Below are positions 7,725 through 16,083 of a stretch of 64,000 nt of DNA, in pieces (position 1 is the stretch's first letter; each line of letters starts with the position of its first letter). Source of the stretch: Sphingobacteriales bacterium (GTDB lineage: Bacteria; Bacteroidota; Bacteroidia; Chitinophagales; UBA2359). Under the pieces are notes generated by a model, which worked only from the letters and a program-made list of their open reading frames with translations, did not search any database and had not been told where the DNA came from. A program made the translations under genes and the position numbers. Where the stretch lies: contig CP064999.1 in NCBI GenBank assembly GCA_016700115.1, forward strand, positions 3,658,001 to 3,722,000, read 5' to 3'.

Positions 7725-10091
7725 ATGAAACTGACTATAAAAACGCCACAGATTATTACTGAGGCAGGAAAACAAACAGAAAATCTGGACTATGTGTTGC
7801 CTGGAACAGTAGAAAATCTGTCCCTTTCCAGGCTATTTATTCTTTGTGACGGAATTGGACCAACCCGAAAGGGAAACAATGTAGCACGTCTTACCGGCAA
7901 TTTGTTTTACGAATACATCACGCATATCAATCCGCCTAAACAAAGATTAGGTCAGGTATATATAAACGATGCATTAAGATATGTAGAACGAAAACTTTGG
8001 AATGAAATAAAAGACAACAACCTAAAGCAGGGCATGGGTTGTAGTATGTTGTTGATGTATATCAATGCAGACGATTCTATTTCTGTCGCCTGGGTTGGAA
8101 ACATCCGCGCCTATCATGTGCGGGAAAAACAAATTATTTTTGAAACGGAGGATCATTTAACAGTTCTTCGCGAAAACGGGAGAAATATTGCAGTCGAACC
8201 AAGAATAATTTCGGGAATTGAGCCTGCCTGGGCTAGTGTTTCTATCATTTCTGATATTCAAACTAACGACTATTTTTTGCTTTGTACTCAAGGGATATAT
8301 GAAACTTTTGACAACAGGAACATTAAATATCTGCTTTCCCAAGGAGATGGCTCTGATAATACCAATGCAGCTATTGCTGATAAAATGAGAGAACTTTGTT
8401 TGCAAAACTGGGAAGATGATTTTACGTTTGTCTTAATAGGAATTAAAGAGGGAATAACTGTACCTCAGGCAATTTCAAATTCAATTGGTTCAAATATAAC
8501 CGAAAATTCAAAATCTCAGAATGCGCTGCGATTAGATCATCTTCCGAGCGGAATTATCCGAAAAAAAGACAAAAAGAACTATCAATCCAATAAACGCCCC
8601 TTGTTTTCAGGTAGTGGAGGCGGGTTAGGATCTTCCACTCCAACAAAAGCCGGTATCATTGTTTTATTGATAGTTTTGGCTATTATCACAGCTTTTGCCT
8701 ATAAGTTTTTTATATCAAAACCGGAAGATGTTTTTAAAAACCATCTCACAAAAGCAGATACTTTTTTTGAAAACGGTAATTATGAAGATGCGATTGAGCA
8801 CTATACTAACGCATTGTCTATCAAACTGCCGGACTCTTCCTCTTTTCCTGTCATCCGGGAAAAAATAAAATTAACTAAACTCGCTTTGCTTGAAAAACAA
8901 GCAGAACAATTGTTTAATGTACAAAATTGGGTGAAAGCCAAGGCCAAATATGTTGAAATTCTCAAAATTACTCCGGAAGATACACTGATAAGCCAACAGA
9001 TAGAGGTACTTGAGCAAACCATTGATTTTGAAAAACAGAATCTCATTTCAAAAGCAGATACTTTATTTAACCTGAAAGATTACGAAAGTTCCAAGCAATT
9101 GCTCTATGAAGCTTTATATTATGATCAAACAAATGAAAAAATTTTGGAACAAATTAATCTTTGCAATCAGTTTCTTAATACCCAAACCGTCAGCATGTCT
9201 GTTGCCGTCAATATGGCTGTAAAAATGGATTCTTTAGGTGAATTTAAAGCTAATCGTTTGTCAATATTCACAACAAAACCAAATCTTACAGTTTTAGAAT
9301 CTGGTGATATTTATGAACATGAGCCAAACCCGGAAAATATCTATACCACTCCTATTCCAGTTTCGATTGAATATTCGACTAATAAATTTAACGAATTGGT
9401 AAAGAAGGGAGATGATGCAATGCAATCGGCCGACTTTGAAACTGCCAAACTCAGATATACGGAAGCTCTGACACATAAAAGATCCGCTGAAATAGAAGCA
9501 AAACTAAACAGCATTGAACAAGCAGGATTTACCAAAAAATATCACGAAATAATTTCACTTGCCGATAATGCATATAACAAAGGCACTTTTGAAACAGCAA
9601 GAAATTTTTACTTAGAGGCTTTGAAATACAAGTCAAATGACGATTATGCTACCAATAGAGCAGAAGAATGTAATGAAAAACTTGCTGCCTCTACAAGTTC
9701 GGCACAAGTCAAAACTGAAAAATATAACCGTTTGATTGAAGAAGCAAACGCAGCATTTAATGAACAAAACTATTCAACAGCAAAAAATAAATTTAAAGAG
9801 GCTTTACAGATTTCGACTGCAGATATTACCAATATCAATGCAAAAATAGCAGAATGTGAAAGCCGGATAGAAAACTTGCAATCTGACAGTTCCTCTAAAA
9901 AATTGAAGAAAGCTGAAAAAATATGTAAATCCGATAATTTTGGACTAGAATGTTATAACCACCTGAAACAAAACAAACTTCTTTATACCATAGACCCCCA
10001 AATACTGCTCAATTTGAGCCGGTTTTTTGAATCATCAGACCCTGAAAAATCTCGCGAGTGTTTGAACATTGCAAATAACAGAAAAGAATAA
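7725..10091 (+). CDS. PP2C-like phosphatase with one membrane helix and C-terminal TPR repeats
   Basis: I use the ATG at 7725; a TTG 18 bp upstream is in frame but weaker. Residues ~1-245 resemble a PPM/PP2C Ser/Thr phosphatase: LSRLFILCDGIGPTRKGNNVA (the DGxG metal site without the usual GGH), GMGCSMLLMYI, VAWVGNIRAYHVRE, LLCTQGIYETF and WEDDFTFVLIG (the late Asp pair). The early RxxNED site is reduced to TENLDY. Residues ~309-331 form a single transmembrane helix (AGIIVLLIVLAIITAFAY). The C-terminal ~450 residues are TPR-like units such as ADTFFENGNYEDAIEHYTNA and AFNEQNYSTAKNKFKEAL. The phosphatase should face the cytosol and the TPRs the periplasm, as an inferred sensor or scaffold. No kinase gene is adjacent. 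Confidence 0.8.
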   Translation: MKLTIKTPQIITEAGKQTENLDYVLPGTVENLSLSRLFILCDGIGPTRKGNNVARLTGNLFYEYITHINPPKQRLGQVYINDALRYVERKLWNEIKDNNLKQGMGCSMLLMYINADDSISVAWVGNIRAYHVREKQIIFETEDHLTVLRENGRNIAVEPRIISGIEPAWASVSIISDIQTNDYFLLCTQGIYETFDNRNIKYLLSQGDGSDNTNAAIADKMRELCLQNWEDDFTFVLIGIKEGITVPQAISNSIGSNITENSKSQNALRLDHLPSGIIRKKDKKNYQSNKRPLFSGSGGGLGSSTPTKAGIIVLLIVLAIITAFAYKFFISKPEDVFKNHLTKADTFFENGNYEDAIEHYTNALSIKLPDSSSFPVIREKIKLTKLALLEKQAEQLFNVQNWVKAKAKYVEILKITPEDTLISQQIEVLEQTIDFEKQNLISKADTLFNLKDYESSKQLLYEALYYDQTNEKILEQINLCNQFLNTQTVSMSVAVNMAVKMDSLGEFKANRLSIFTTKPNLTVLESGDIYEHEPNPENIYTTPIPVSIEYSTNKFNELVKKGDDAMQSADFETAKLRYTEALTHKRSAEIEAKLNSIEQAGFTKKYHEIISLADNAYNKGTFETARNFYLEALKYKSNDDYATNRAEECNEKLAASTSSAQVKTEKYNRLIEEANAAFNEQNYSTAKNKFKEALQISTADITNINAKIAECESRIENLQSDSSSKKLKKAEKICKSDNFGLECYNHLKQNKLLYTIDPQILLNLSRFFESSDPEKSRECLNIANNRKE

Positions 10092-10127
10092 CACCGCAAT
10101 ATTCAGAGGGTTATTACCCCAAAAGTT

Positions 10128-10925
10128 ATGATAAAATTTAAAATTTTTTCAGTCCTTTTTATTGTTCTTTTTTTGACATCTAACTGTTCAGATTCCGGTT
10201 CAGAACAAACCGACCTTCAGGGCAGGGAGATTAAACTAAAAAAAGGTATGCAAAAAGTAACCTTCCCTTCAACAGATGGACTAAATATTACAGCAAATTT
10301 ATTTCATGCAGGGGCCAATCTTGTTCCAATTGTTGTTTGTCATCAAGCCAATTCGAGTAAAGAAGAATATACTGAACCTGCAAAAAAACTGAATGAAATG
10401 GGTTTTAATGTTTTGGCTGTTGACTTACGTGCAGGAGGCAGTTTAATTCCCGGGGGAAAAAATGAAACAGCAGAATTAGCAAAACAACAGGGTAAAATGC
10501 AGAACTATATCAATGCAATACCTGATATGGAAGCAGCAATTGATTATATGTATAATCAATACAAAAAACCGGTTGTTTTAGTTGGCAGTTCTTATTCCGC
10601 TTCATTGGCTTTAAAAATAGCAGCCGAAAATCAAAAAGTAAGAGCAGTTGTTGCTTTTAGTCCGGGAGAGTATTTTGTCGGAACTGAATCTGAAACTTTC
10701 ATTCAGGATATTATGCAGGATATCCATAAACCTATTTTCATAACTTCTTCAAGAAAAGAGGTCGGACAGGCTAAATTGTTTTTCGATCTTGCTACTTCAG
10801 GAGTTAAAGATTTGTATGTTCCCGCAGAAGAAGGTATGCATGGGTCAAGAGTATTATGGGAAAGCACACAGGGGAATGCAGGATATTGGAAAGCATTTTC
10901 CGATTTCCTGAATAAGGTTAGATAA
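10128..10925 (+). CDS. Lipoprotein alpha/beta-hydrolase (dienelactone hydrolase-like)
   Basis: The N-terminus is a lipoprotein signal with lipobox LTSNC (Cys about residue 20), so the enzyme is probably tethered in the envelope. The remainder has the alpha/beta-hydrolase layout: IVVCHQANSS (oxyanion strand), VLAVDLRAGGS, the nucleophile elbow VGSSYSAS, IFITSSRKEVG (acid position) and GMHGSRVL with the probable catalytic His. The catalytic Asp is not obvious and may be Glu in this copy. Substrate is unknown; esterase or peptidase activity is possible. It starts 36 bp after the PP2C-TPR gene on the same strand and ends convergently with the thioesterase gene. Confidence 0.75.
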   Translation: MIKFKIFSVLFIVLFLTSNCSDSGSEQTDLQGREIKLKKGMQKVTFPSTDGLNITANLFHAGANLVPIVVCHQANSSKEEYTEPAKKLNEMGFNVLAVDLRAGGSLIPGGKNETAELAKQQGKMQNYINAIPDMEAAIDYMYNQYKKPVVLVGSSYSASLALKIAAENQKVRAVVAFSPGEYFVGTESETFIQDIMQDIHKPIFITSSRKEVGQAKLFFDLATSGVKDLYVPAEEGMHGSRVLWESTQGNAGYWKAFSDFLNKVR

Positions 10926-10944
10926 CAATGTAAAATCATTGTTA
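10923..10944. terminator. Weak hairpin between convergent genes
   Basis: TAACAATG and CATTGTTA form an 8-bp stem around TAAAAT, overlapping the hydrolase stop. No T-tract follows, so a terminator role is uncertain. Confidence 0.3.
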
Positions 10945-10993
10945 AAATATTCCGGATAAAATTTACTTGATAAAATCTGTGGAATTCAAGTAT

Positions 10994-11431
10994 CTAAGCA
11001 AGATTTTCAAATTCTCGCAACCTTTGGCGTTTATTTTCTGGTATGGGCTGTGTGGCTTCTGTTTGATAGTTAAATCCTACTAATATAGTTGTGGCCGTAG
11101 TTGCTATCACTGTTCTACCGTTTCTTTCGGTGGTAATACAATATTGAAGGGTAAAACTTTTGTTGCCGATATGCGAGCATCGCACATAAACTTTTGGTTT
11201 ATCGCTCAAAATCAAGGCTATTTTAAAATCTATGGTTGCACTTGCCAAAATCATACCATCAGTTTGCCAGTCCCACTGAATACATTCATGCAGATAATGT
11301 GTTCGCGCCTGTTCTAAATAAGTCAGATATACCGAATTGTTGACATGATTCAAGGCATCTAAATCTCTCCAACGGATGTCAATTGTTATATGATATTTAA
11401 AATCTTCCGGAGAAACACTCATAAAAGGCAA
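10994..11431 (-). CDS. Acyl-CoA thioesterase, 4HBT hotdog family
   Basis: A 145-residue cytosolic hotdog-fold protein, the usual size for YbgC/FadM-like thioesterases that hydrolyse acyl-CoA. The family signature IRWRDLDALNHVNNSVYLTYLEQAR near the N-terminus includes the active-site Asp and the HVNN segment. Later strands (MILASATIDFKIAL, KSFTLQYCITTE) fit the central helix and sheet. ATG at 11431 or 11422 are both possible. Only four bases separate it from the Rieske oxygenase upstream, so the two are surely co-transcribed. The actual acyl substrate cannot be told from sequence. Confidence 0.88.
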   Translation of the reverse strand: MPFMSVSPEDFKYHITIDIRWRDLDALNHVNNSVYLTYLEQARTHYLHECIQWDWQTDGMILASATIDFKIALILSDKPKVYVRCSHIGNKSFTLQYCITTERNGRTVIATTATTILVGFNYQTEATQPIPENKRQRLREFENLA

Positions 11432-11435
11432 AATA

Positions 11436-12521
11436 TTAGTGGTTGATAAAATCGGCCAGCAAACGATGAAAATGATGAACTCCCTGTTCTCGTTTAGGTG
11501 AGTAGCGGCCGGTTTGATATACTCTTGATTGGATACCGCGCTGAACTCCTTCTACCACAAACTCATCTTCGCGTTCAACTTTATCCAACAAAGCACCGGC
11601 ACCTTTGTTTAACTTACTGTGGTCATAAACAAAGGTCAGAAAAGAAACACGAGTTCTTTCTGGGCTAATTGGTATAACTATATTTACCGATAATCCCCAT
11701 GGATAAAAATTAAACATAGTGTTTGGAAATATCCAAAAATAATAGGCAGCGACCTGTTTTCCAGAGTCCGGATGATTTTTGGAGAAATTAAAAGTGTCTT
11801 CTTTGCCTGAGGCATATCCTTTCTGAACGCTAAAATATTGATCAGTTTCTACTGTGTAATTTCCATAATCAAGAGTATTGTTCAAATCTTTATGTACATA
11901 AGGAATATGGAATCCTTCGAGATAGTTTTCACAATATAAAGCCCAATGTGCATGAACTAAATATTCTTTGCTAAGTGAGGGCTCAAAAACAAACTCTTTG
12001 AGTGGTAAAAAACCGGTTAGCACTCTTATTTTTTCAATAACAGGAGATAAAGGGAATGCCGGTTGAATAGCTGTAAACAAAAATTGCTCCCAGTTTTCTA
12101 AAGGAAACTGAAACAAATGATCGCAAGGACGCGGAAAATTTTGGGCTTCCTGAAATTCAGGCATTGATTCAAATCTGCCATCAAGACTAAACCGGCGACC
12201 ATGATACCTGCATATTAGTTTTGTCATCGAAGATGGATGATGAACCAGAATATTAGCCCGATGTGTACAAACATTGCTTAGAAGCTTAAGACTTCCTGTT
12301 TTGTTTCGCACCAACAATAATGGTTCATTCAGACAATGCTCCAACAAACGGAAAGGGAACACAGATTCATGTAAATCAACGAGTTCATCTGTACCAATAT
12401 ACTGCCAGGTTCTGGTAAAAACCTTTTCAATAGTCAGGTCGAACATCTGAGGGTTTTTATAAAACCAGGCCGGTAGTGTTTCTGCCTGACTGATATCAGG
12501 GTGAACGTTCAGTTGATCCAT
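11436..12521 (-). CDS. Rieske-type ring-hydroxylating oxygenase, alpha subunit
   Basis: A 361-residue oxygenase component with an N-terminal Rieske [2Fe-2S] domain: C85-T-H87 (VCTHRANIL) and C104-RY-H107 (ICRYHGRRF). The C-terminal catalytic domain has the mononuclear iron motif NYLEGFHIPYVHKDL with two His five residues apart. These oxygenases use O2 and electrons from a reductase to hydroxylate or demethylate aromatic or quaternary-ammonium substrates. No reductase or beta subunit lies next to it, so the electron donor is elsewhere. The neighbouring thioesterase gene follows by four bases, suggesting a shared pathway. The substrate is not deducible. Confidence 0.9.
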   Translation of the reverse strand: MDQLNVHPDISQAETLPAWFYKNPQMFDLTIEKVFTRTWQYIGTDELVDLHESVFPFRLLEHCLNEPLLLVRNKTGSLKLLSNVCTHRANILVHHPSSMTKLICRYHGRRFSLDGRFESMPEFQEAQNFPRPCDHLFQFPLENWEQFLFTAIQPAFPLSPVIEKIRVLTGFLPLKEFVFEPSLSKEYLVHAHWALYCENYLEGFHIPYVHKDLNNTLDYGNYTVETDQYFSVQKGYASGKEDTFNFSKNHPDSGKQVAAYYFWIFPNTMFNFYPWGLSVNIVIPISPERTRVSFLTFVYDHSKLNKGAGALLDKVEREDEFVVEGVQRGIQSRVYQTGRYSPKREQGVHHFHRLLADFINH

Positions 12522-12591
12522 GGAATGTGATCTTTATCGGTATTCATTAGGGAAAAGCTAAAAAGGCAGTAAAACAAACCAAAAAGGCAAA

Positions 12592-13176
12592 CTAACATTT
12601 AAGCATTTTAATAAATAATTCATTTCCCATTCTGGGTTCAATTGAGTTATAACAAAGCTCCATAGTTTCTATTTTAAAAAAAGGGCTAAACAATTCCTTA
12701 TATTCCACAATATTTCCTCCAAAAGGCGGTTTATCTTCATTCAAAGGGATATTAAACAACAAACCAACTAATTTACCACCTTTTATAAGCAAATCCGAAA
12801 TCTTTTGAACATAACTTGTTCTAAGTACAGGATTTAAGGCGCAAAAAAATGTTTGCTCAATAATCAGGTCATATTTTGCGTTATGGTTGAAAAAATCTTC
12901 AAAAAGTAGTTGCTCATCGGGAAAAGAAGGAAAGTTTCTTTTAAAAAGTTTTAATGGTTCATTAGCCCAATCCAATAAAAATACTTTTTTAAAACCATTT
13001 TCAAAAAGATATGCAGCTTCATAAGCATTACCACATCCCGGAATTAAGATCCGTAAATCTTTATTTTCAAGTCCGTCAAAATATGTTTTTAACGGAGTAC
13101 TTACCGAACCTATGTCCCAACCGGTATTGTTTTCCTGATACCTTTTTTCCCAATATTCTGCGTTTAAGTTTACCAT
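12592..13176 (-). CDS. SAM-dependent methyltransferase, TPMT-like
   Basis: A 194-residue class I methyltransferase. The N-terminus YWEKRYQENNTGWDIG is typical of thiopurine/halide methyltransferase relatives. Motif I is LRILIPGCGNAYEAAYL, and FLLDWANEPL follows as the Asp-containing ribose-binding strand. LIIEQTFFCALNP is the motif IV region. The protein is short for human-type TPMT but normal for the bacterial branch. The gene is divergent from the coiled-coil protein gene at 13250, with 73 bp between starts. Substrate is unknown; a small thiol or halide is a guess from family. Confidence 0.8.
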   Translation of the reverse strand: MVNLNAEYWEKRYQENNTGWDIGSVSTPLKTYFDGLENKDLRILIPGCGNAYEAAYLFENGFKKVFLLDWANEPLKLFKRNFPSFPDEQLLFEDFFNHNAKYDLIIEQTFFCALNPVLRTSYVQKISDLLIKGGKLVGLLFNIPLNEDKPPFGGNIVEYKELFSPFFKIETMELCYNSIEPRMGNELFIKMLKC

Positions 13177-13190
13177 GGCGGTAAAAATCG

Positions 13191-13198
13191 TACATTTG
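13191..13198 (+). promoter_or_regulatory. Candidate -7 element for the coiled-coil protein gene
   Basis: TACATTTG fits TAnnTTTG, 52 bp before the ATG at 13250, in the divergent gap. No clear -33 partner. Confidence 0.4.
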
Positions 13199-13249
13199 CT
13201 ACTCTAATCCAAACAACAAAGAAATTATTTAAATTTAAAACAACCTAAA

Positions 13250-14218
13250 ATGGACAACAACAGGCAATATTTGTATTTAGGCATCATAGCCGTTTTACTT
13301 TTGTTAAATCTATTTTTACTTTACAAAAATCAGAGTTTAAAAAGTAAAAACAAAGCAACTGTTACCACCTTAGAAACCGAAAAATCGGATTTACAGGCTG
13401 AGTTTGACAAAACCATTGCAGAAATGGAGCAATACAAATCGGAAGTTGAAGAAAAAACAAGTGCAATGACTGACTTGGAAGGTCAGATTGAAACCCAAAA
13501 GGCCGAAATTGCACGAATACTTTCTAAAGGCAACGCCACAAGTAAAGAATTGTCTCAGGCTAGGACTCTGATTGCGTCTTTAAGAAGTTCGACAGAAGAC
13601 TATAAAAAACAAATCGAAGCGCTAACTTTTCAAAACCAGCAATTACAACAGGAAAACACCGGGCTAAAAACTACGGTTAGCGAAAAAGAACAGGCAATCA
13701 TGGAAAAGGAAACCAATATTGCGCAGTTGGAAACAGAAAAATCAGAGCTGACTTCAGCAAAACAAGCTTTATCCGAGCAATCAGACCAGTTAAGTCAAAC
13801 AGTAAAACGTGGATCAGTTATGCAGGCTGCCAATATCAGTGGTTCTGCCATTGATGTTAGAAAAAGCGGTAAAGAAGTAACTACAAGCAAGGCAAAACGG
13901 ACGGACCAACTTAAAGTCTGTTTTGATATTTTGCGCAATCCCATTGCAAAACCAGGGAAAAAGGAAGTAATGTTGCGCATCATCAGCCCACAGGGAGATG
14001 TTTTGTCAGTTGAGTCAATGGGTTCCGGTGTTTTTACAAATGGGGATAGTGGTGAACAAATGAAATACACTACCAAAGCCGCGATTGACTATCAAAATCA
14101 ATCTGAAAACTATTGTATGTATTGGGAGCAAAATTCAGGTTTTTTGAAAGGCAATTATACCGCTGAAGTTTATAACGATAACTATTTAATTGGTAGCGGT
14201 GCTTTTACTATAAAATAA
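13250..14218 (+). CDS. Membrane-anchored coiled-coil protein
   Basis: I do not recognise a named family. The N-terminus has one membrane helix (YLYLGIIAVLLLLNLFLLY, ~7-25) that probably serves as an uncleaved anchor. A long charged coiled coil follows (~30-190), rich in Glu, Lys, Gln and Leu heptads with few helix breakers. The C-terminal ~120 residues look like a beta-sandwich: LKVCFDILRNPIAKPGKKEV, YCMYWEQNSGFLKGNYTAEV, and an end strand GSGAFTIK. The layout suggests a periplasmic rod with a globular tip. It is divergent from the methyltransferase gene and convergent with the GT-C-like gene. Confidence 0.75.
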   Translation: MDNNRQYLYLGIIAVLLLLNLFLLYKNQSLKSKNKATVTTLETEKSDLQAEFDKTIAEMEQYKSEVEEKTSAMTDLEGQIETQKAEIARILSKGNATSKELSQARTLIASLRSSTEDYKKQIEALTFQNQQLQQENTGLKTTVSEKEQAIMEKETNIAQLETEKSELTSAKQALSEQSDQLSQTVKRGSVMQAANISGSAIDVRKSGKEVTTSKAKRTDQLKVCFDILRNPIAKPGKKEVMLRIISPQGDVLSVESMGSGVFTNGDSGEQMKYTTKAAIDYQNQSENYCMYWEQNSGFLKGNYTAEVYNDNYLIGSGAFTIK

Positions 14219-14270
14219 TTTGCTCTAACAGGCAACTGTATTTATTACCGCCAAAGAATATCCGTAATAT

Positions 14271-15722
14271 TTAATTTTTGTGCTGATATAGTTCCAGCAC
14301 AATCGGCTTGCTGTCAAAAGATTTTATTTTTATGAAATCTTTTGACAGCATTTCTTTTTCAAATAAAGTGAAATCATTGCTGACGTTGGAATATAAAACA
14401 AATTCCGAATTCTTTACCGCTCGTTTTGATTTGTTTATAAATTGAAAGCCGTTAAATTCGTTCAAATGAGTATATTTTTTACCGGCAAGCATAGGAAATG
14501 CAGAAGTAACCCGATCAGGAGAGATGGATGATTGTTCTATAAAATTATTAACCTGCTCTTTTGCTTTAAAATAGGGGAGAGCTGCCAAAGTAGAATCCCA
14601 CCCATTTGCTATTGGAAATGGATAAATCCAAAGATGGCCACTCAATAGACCCGCAAAAACAGATACCGTCAAAGTAGTTTTTAGAATCCTGCTTTTTATG
14701 CCTGAAACAAAAGAAAACAGCAAAATACCGGATAGCAAATAAATTATTAAAAAGTATCGGTGTAAAATTGGCGTATTTCTAAATACTAAAAATGGAAGAA
14801 GGAGGAAAAATAAAATACATATTGTGCCCCAAAGTAAATATTGCTCTTTGGTGATCGTTGTTTTTTTTATAAAAACTCTGCCTAAAAACACAAATAATGG
14901 TATCCAGATAAAAATCCTGCCTTGATCCACCATTCGCCAAACAACAACCAGCATATTTTTACCAAACTCTTTAAAAGTAACCATCCGGTATTGTTCTGAC
15001 CAGTTATTGTTCATGTAGTTATCTGTAACAAACCCTGTATGATAAAAATGATAGGAAAACCAAACCATCAGTAAAATTATCAAAGGTAAATAGAAAGGCA
15101 GGACAGAAGCCGCCCTTTTAACCCCAAACCTATTGCTGTTAAAAAAAAGGAAATGACAAAAACCTATTCCAATTGATAAAATAATGCCCCGTAAACTAAG
15201 CATAGATAAGATTGGCAATAGAAAATAGAGCCACTTAACTTTGCCCGAAAAAAGGCTATAAACACATAACAAAGTTATACTTAACAAGGCAATATCAATT
15301 CCTGCAAATGCTATCTGTGATAACAAAGAAGGTTCTGCAACTAATATGAACAAGACAAAAATTAAAAACGAAGTATTACCAATTACCTTTTTGCATATTC
15401 CTGAAAAAGCAAATACAATACCGACTACAAAAGGAAAAATTGCCCAATGGCTTGAAACCAAACTTTTCCCAAAAATTTTCCAGACAATGGCTAAATACAA
15501 TCCATAAAAAGGAGGGTGACCTGCATCTAAAGCTGAAGGTAGAATTAGTGTGGAATAGCCGTTTTCATAAAAATGTTGAGCATATCTTGATGATAATAAA
15601 ACATTGTCCCAAAAAAATGGCAATTCAGAAGAAAGGTATATTATTATAACATATAAAAAAATATAAAGGGAACTATTCAATTCGCGGTTTCTAAAAAATC
15701 GGTTCATAAAGAAATTTAGCAT
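14271..15722 (-). CDS. Polytopic membrane protein, GT-C glycosyltransferase-like
   Basis: A 483-residue protein with roughly ten hydrophobic segments. The N-terminal part has a first loop with WDNVLLSSRYAQHFYENGYS and then DAGHPPFYGLYLAIVW, which resembles the acidic first loop plus GHPP motif of GT39/ArnT-like GT-C glycosyltransferases. The C-terminal ~100 residues (after the last helix) form a soluble domain. The family transfers sugars from lipid-phosphate donors in the envelope, but no donor or acceptor can be assigned. ATG at 15722 or 15707 are both possible. The 3' end carries a perfect inverted repeat at 14309-14350. No close operon partner. Confidence 0.65.
   Translation of the reverse strand: MLNFFMNRFFRNRELNSSLYIFLYVIIIYLSSELPFFWDNVLLSSRYAQHFYENGYSTLILPSALDAGHPPFYGLYLAIVWKIFGKSLVSSHWAIFPFVVGIVFAFSGICKKVIGNTSFLIFVLFILVAEPSLLSQIAFAGIDIALLSITLLCVYSLFSGKVKWLYFLLPILSMLSLRGIILSIGIGFCHFLFFNSNRFGVKRAASVLPFYLPLIILLMVWFSYHFYHTGFVTDNYMNNNWSEQYRMVTFKEFGKNMLVVVWRMVDQGRIFIWIPLFVFLGRVFIKKTTITKEQYLLWGTICILFFLLLPFLVFRNTPILHRYFLIIYLLSGILLFSFVSGIKSRILKTTLTVSVFAGLLSGHLWIYPFPIANGWDSTLAALPYFKAKEQVNNFIEQSSISPDRVTSAFPMLAGKKYTHLNEFNGFQFINKSKRAVKNSEFVLYSNVSNDFTLFEKEMLSKDFIKIKSFDSKPIVLELYQHKN
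14309..14350. repeat. Perfect 16-bp inverted repeat inside a coding sequence
   Basis: TGCTGTCAAAAGATTT and AAATCTTTTGACAGCA are exact reverse complements around a 10-base loop, within the last ~25 codons of the GT-C-like gene. It would form a strong hairpin in mRNA of either strand. There is no T-tract directly after it. Confidence 0.85.
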
Positions 15723-16023
15723 CTTAAAATTATTTTAGTTACACTTATCTTATGAATAAAGAAGGAACCAATATTCTGAAATTTGCAATAATTTCATTAT
15801 AAAAAAATGTAAATACCACTTCAGTTTCTAAAAAAAACCACCCCTAATCCCTCCGAGGAGCGGAATTTAAAGACTTTTGCCAGAAATTGATGATTCAAAA
15901 TTAAATCATAGTTGGTAGAAACCCTAAAAAACAATTCATTTCGATTTATAAGGCATATTCAAAGAAGCACTATAGAATCGCAAGATTGTAGAAACGAGTA
16001 AGAATCAATATTAAGATGAAAAA
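15723..16023. other. Non-coding gap with a dispersed repeat
   Basis: The gap to the next gene holds an 80-bp element at 15838-15917, described separately, and a terminator hairpin at 16024-16054. The rest is AT-rich sequence in which I see no gene or RNA. Confidence 0.6.
15838..15917 (-). repeat. Copy A of an 80-bp dispersed element
   Basis: It aligns without gaps to 47624-47703 at 67 of 80 positions. The shared core is CCTCCGAGGAG, GGAATTTAAAGAC and TTCAAAA. It lies 167 bp downstream of the stop of the 4404-residue T9SS protein gene. Strand is given relative to that gene. Confidence 0.85.
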
Positions 16024-16054
16024 ATGCCCCCTCGTTATTTGGACAAGGGGGCAT
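16024..16054 (-). terminator. Rho-independent terminator of the 4404-residue protein gene
   Basis: ATGCCCCCT and AGGGGGCAT form a 9-bp GC-rich stem. On the minus strand it is followed by TTTTTTC, a proper T-tract. It begins 30 bp after the stop codon. Confidence 0.85.
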
Positions 16055-16083
16055 AAATAACATGACTATGAAAGTTTGAATTC

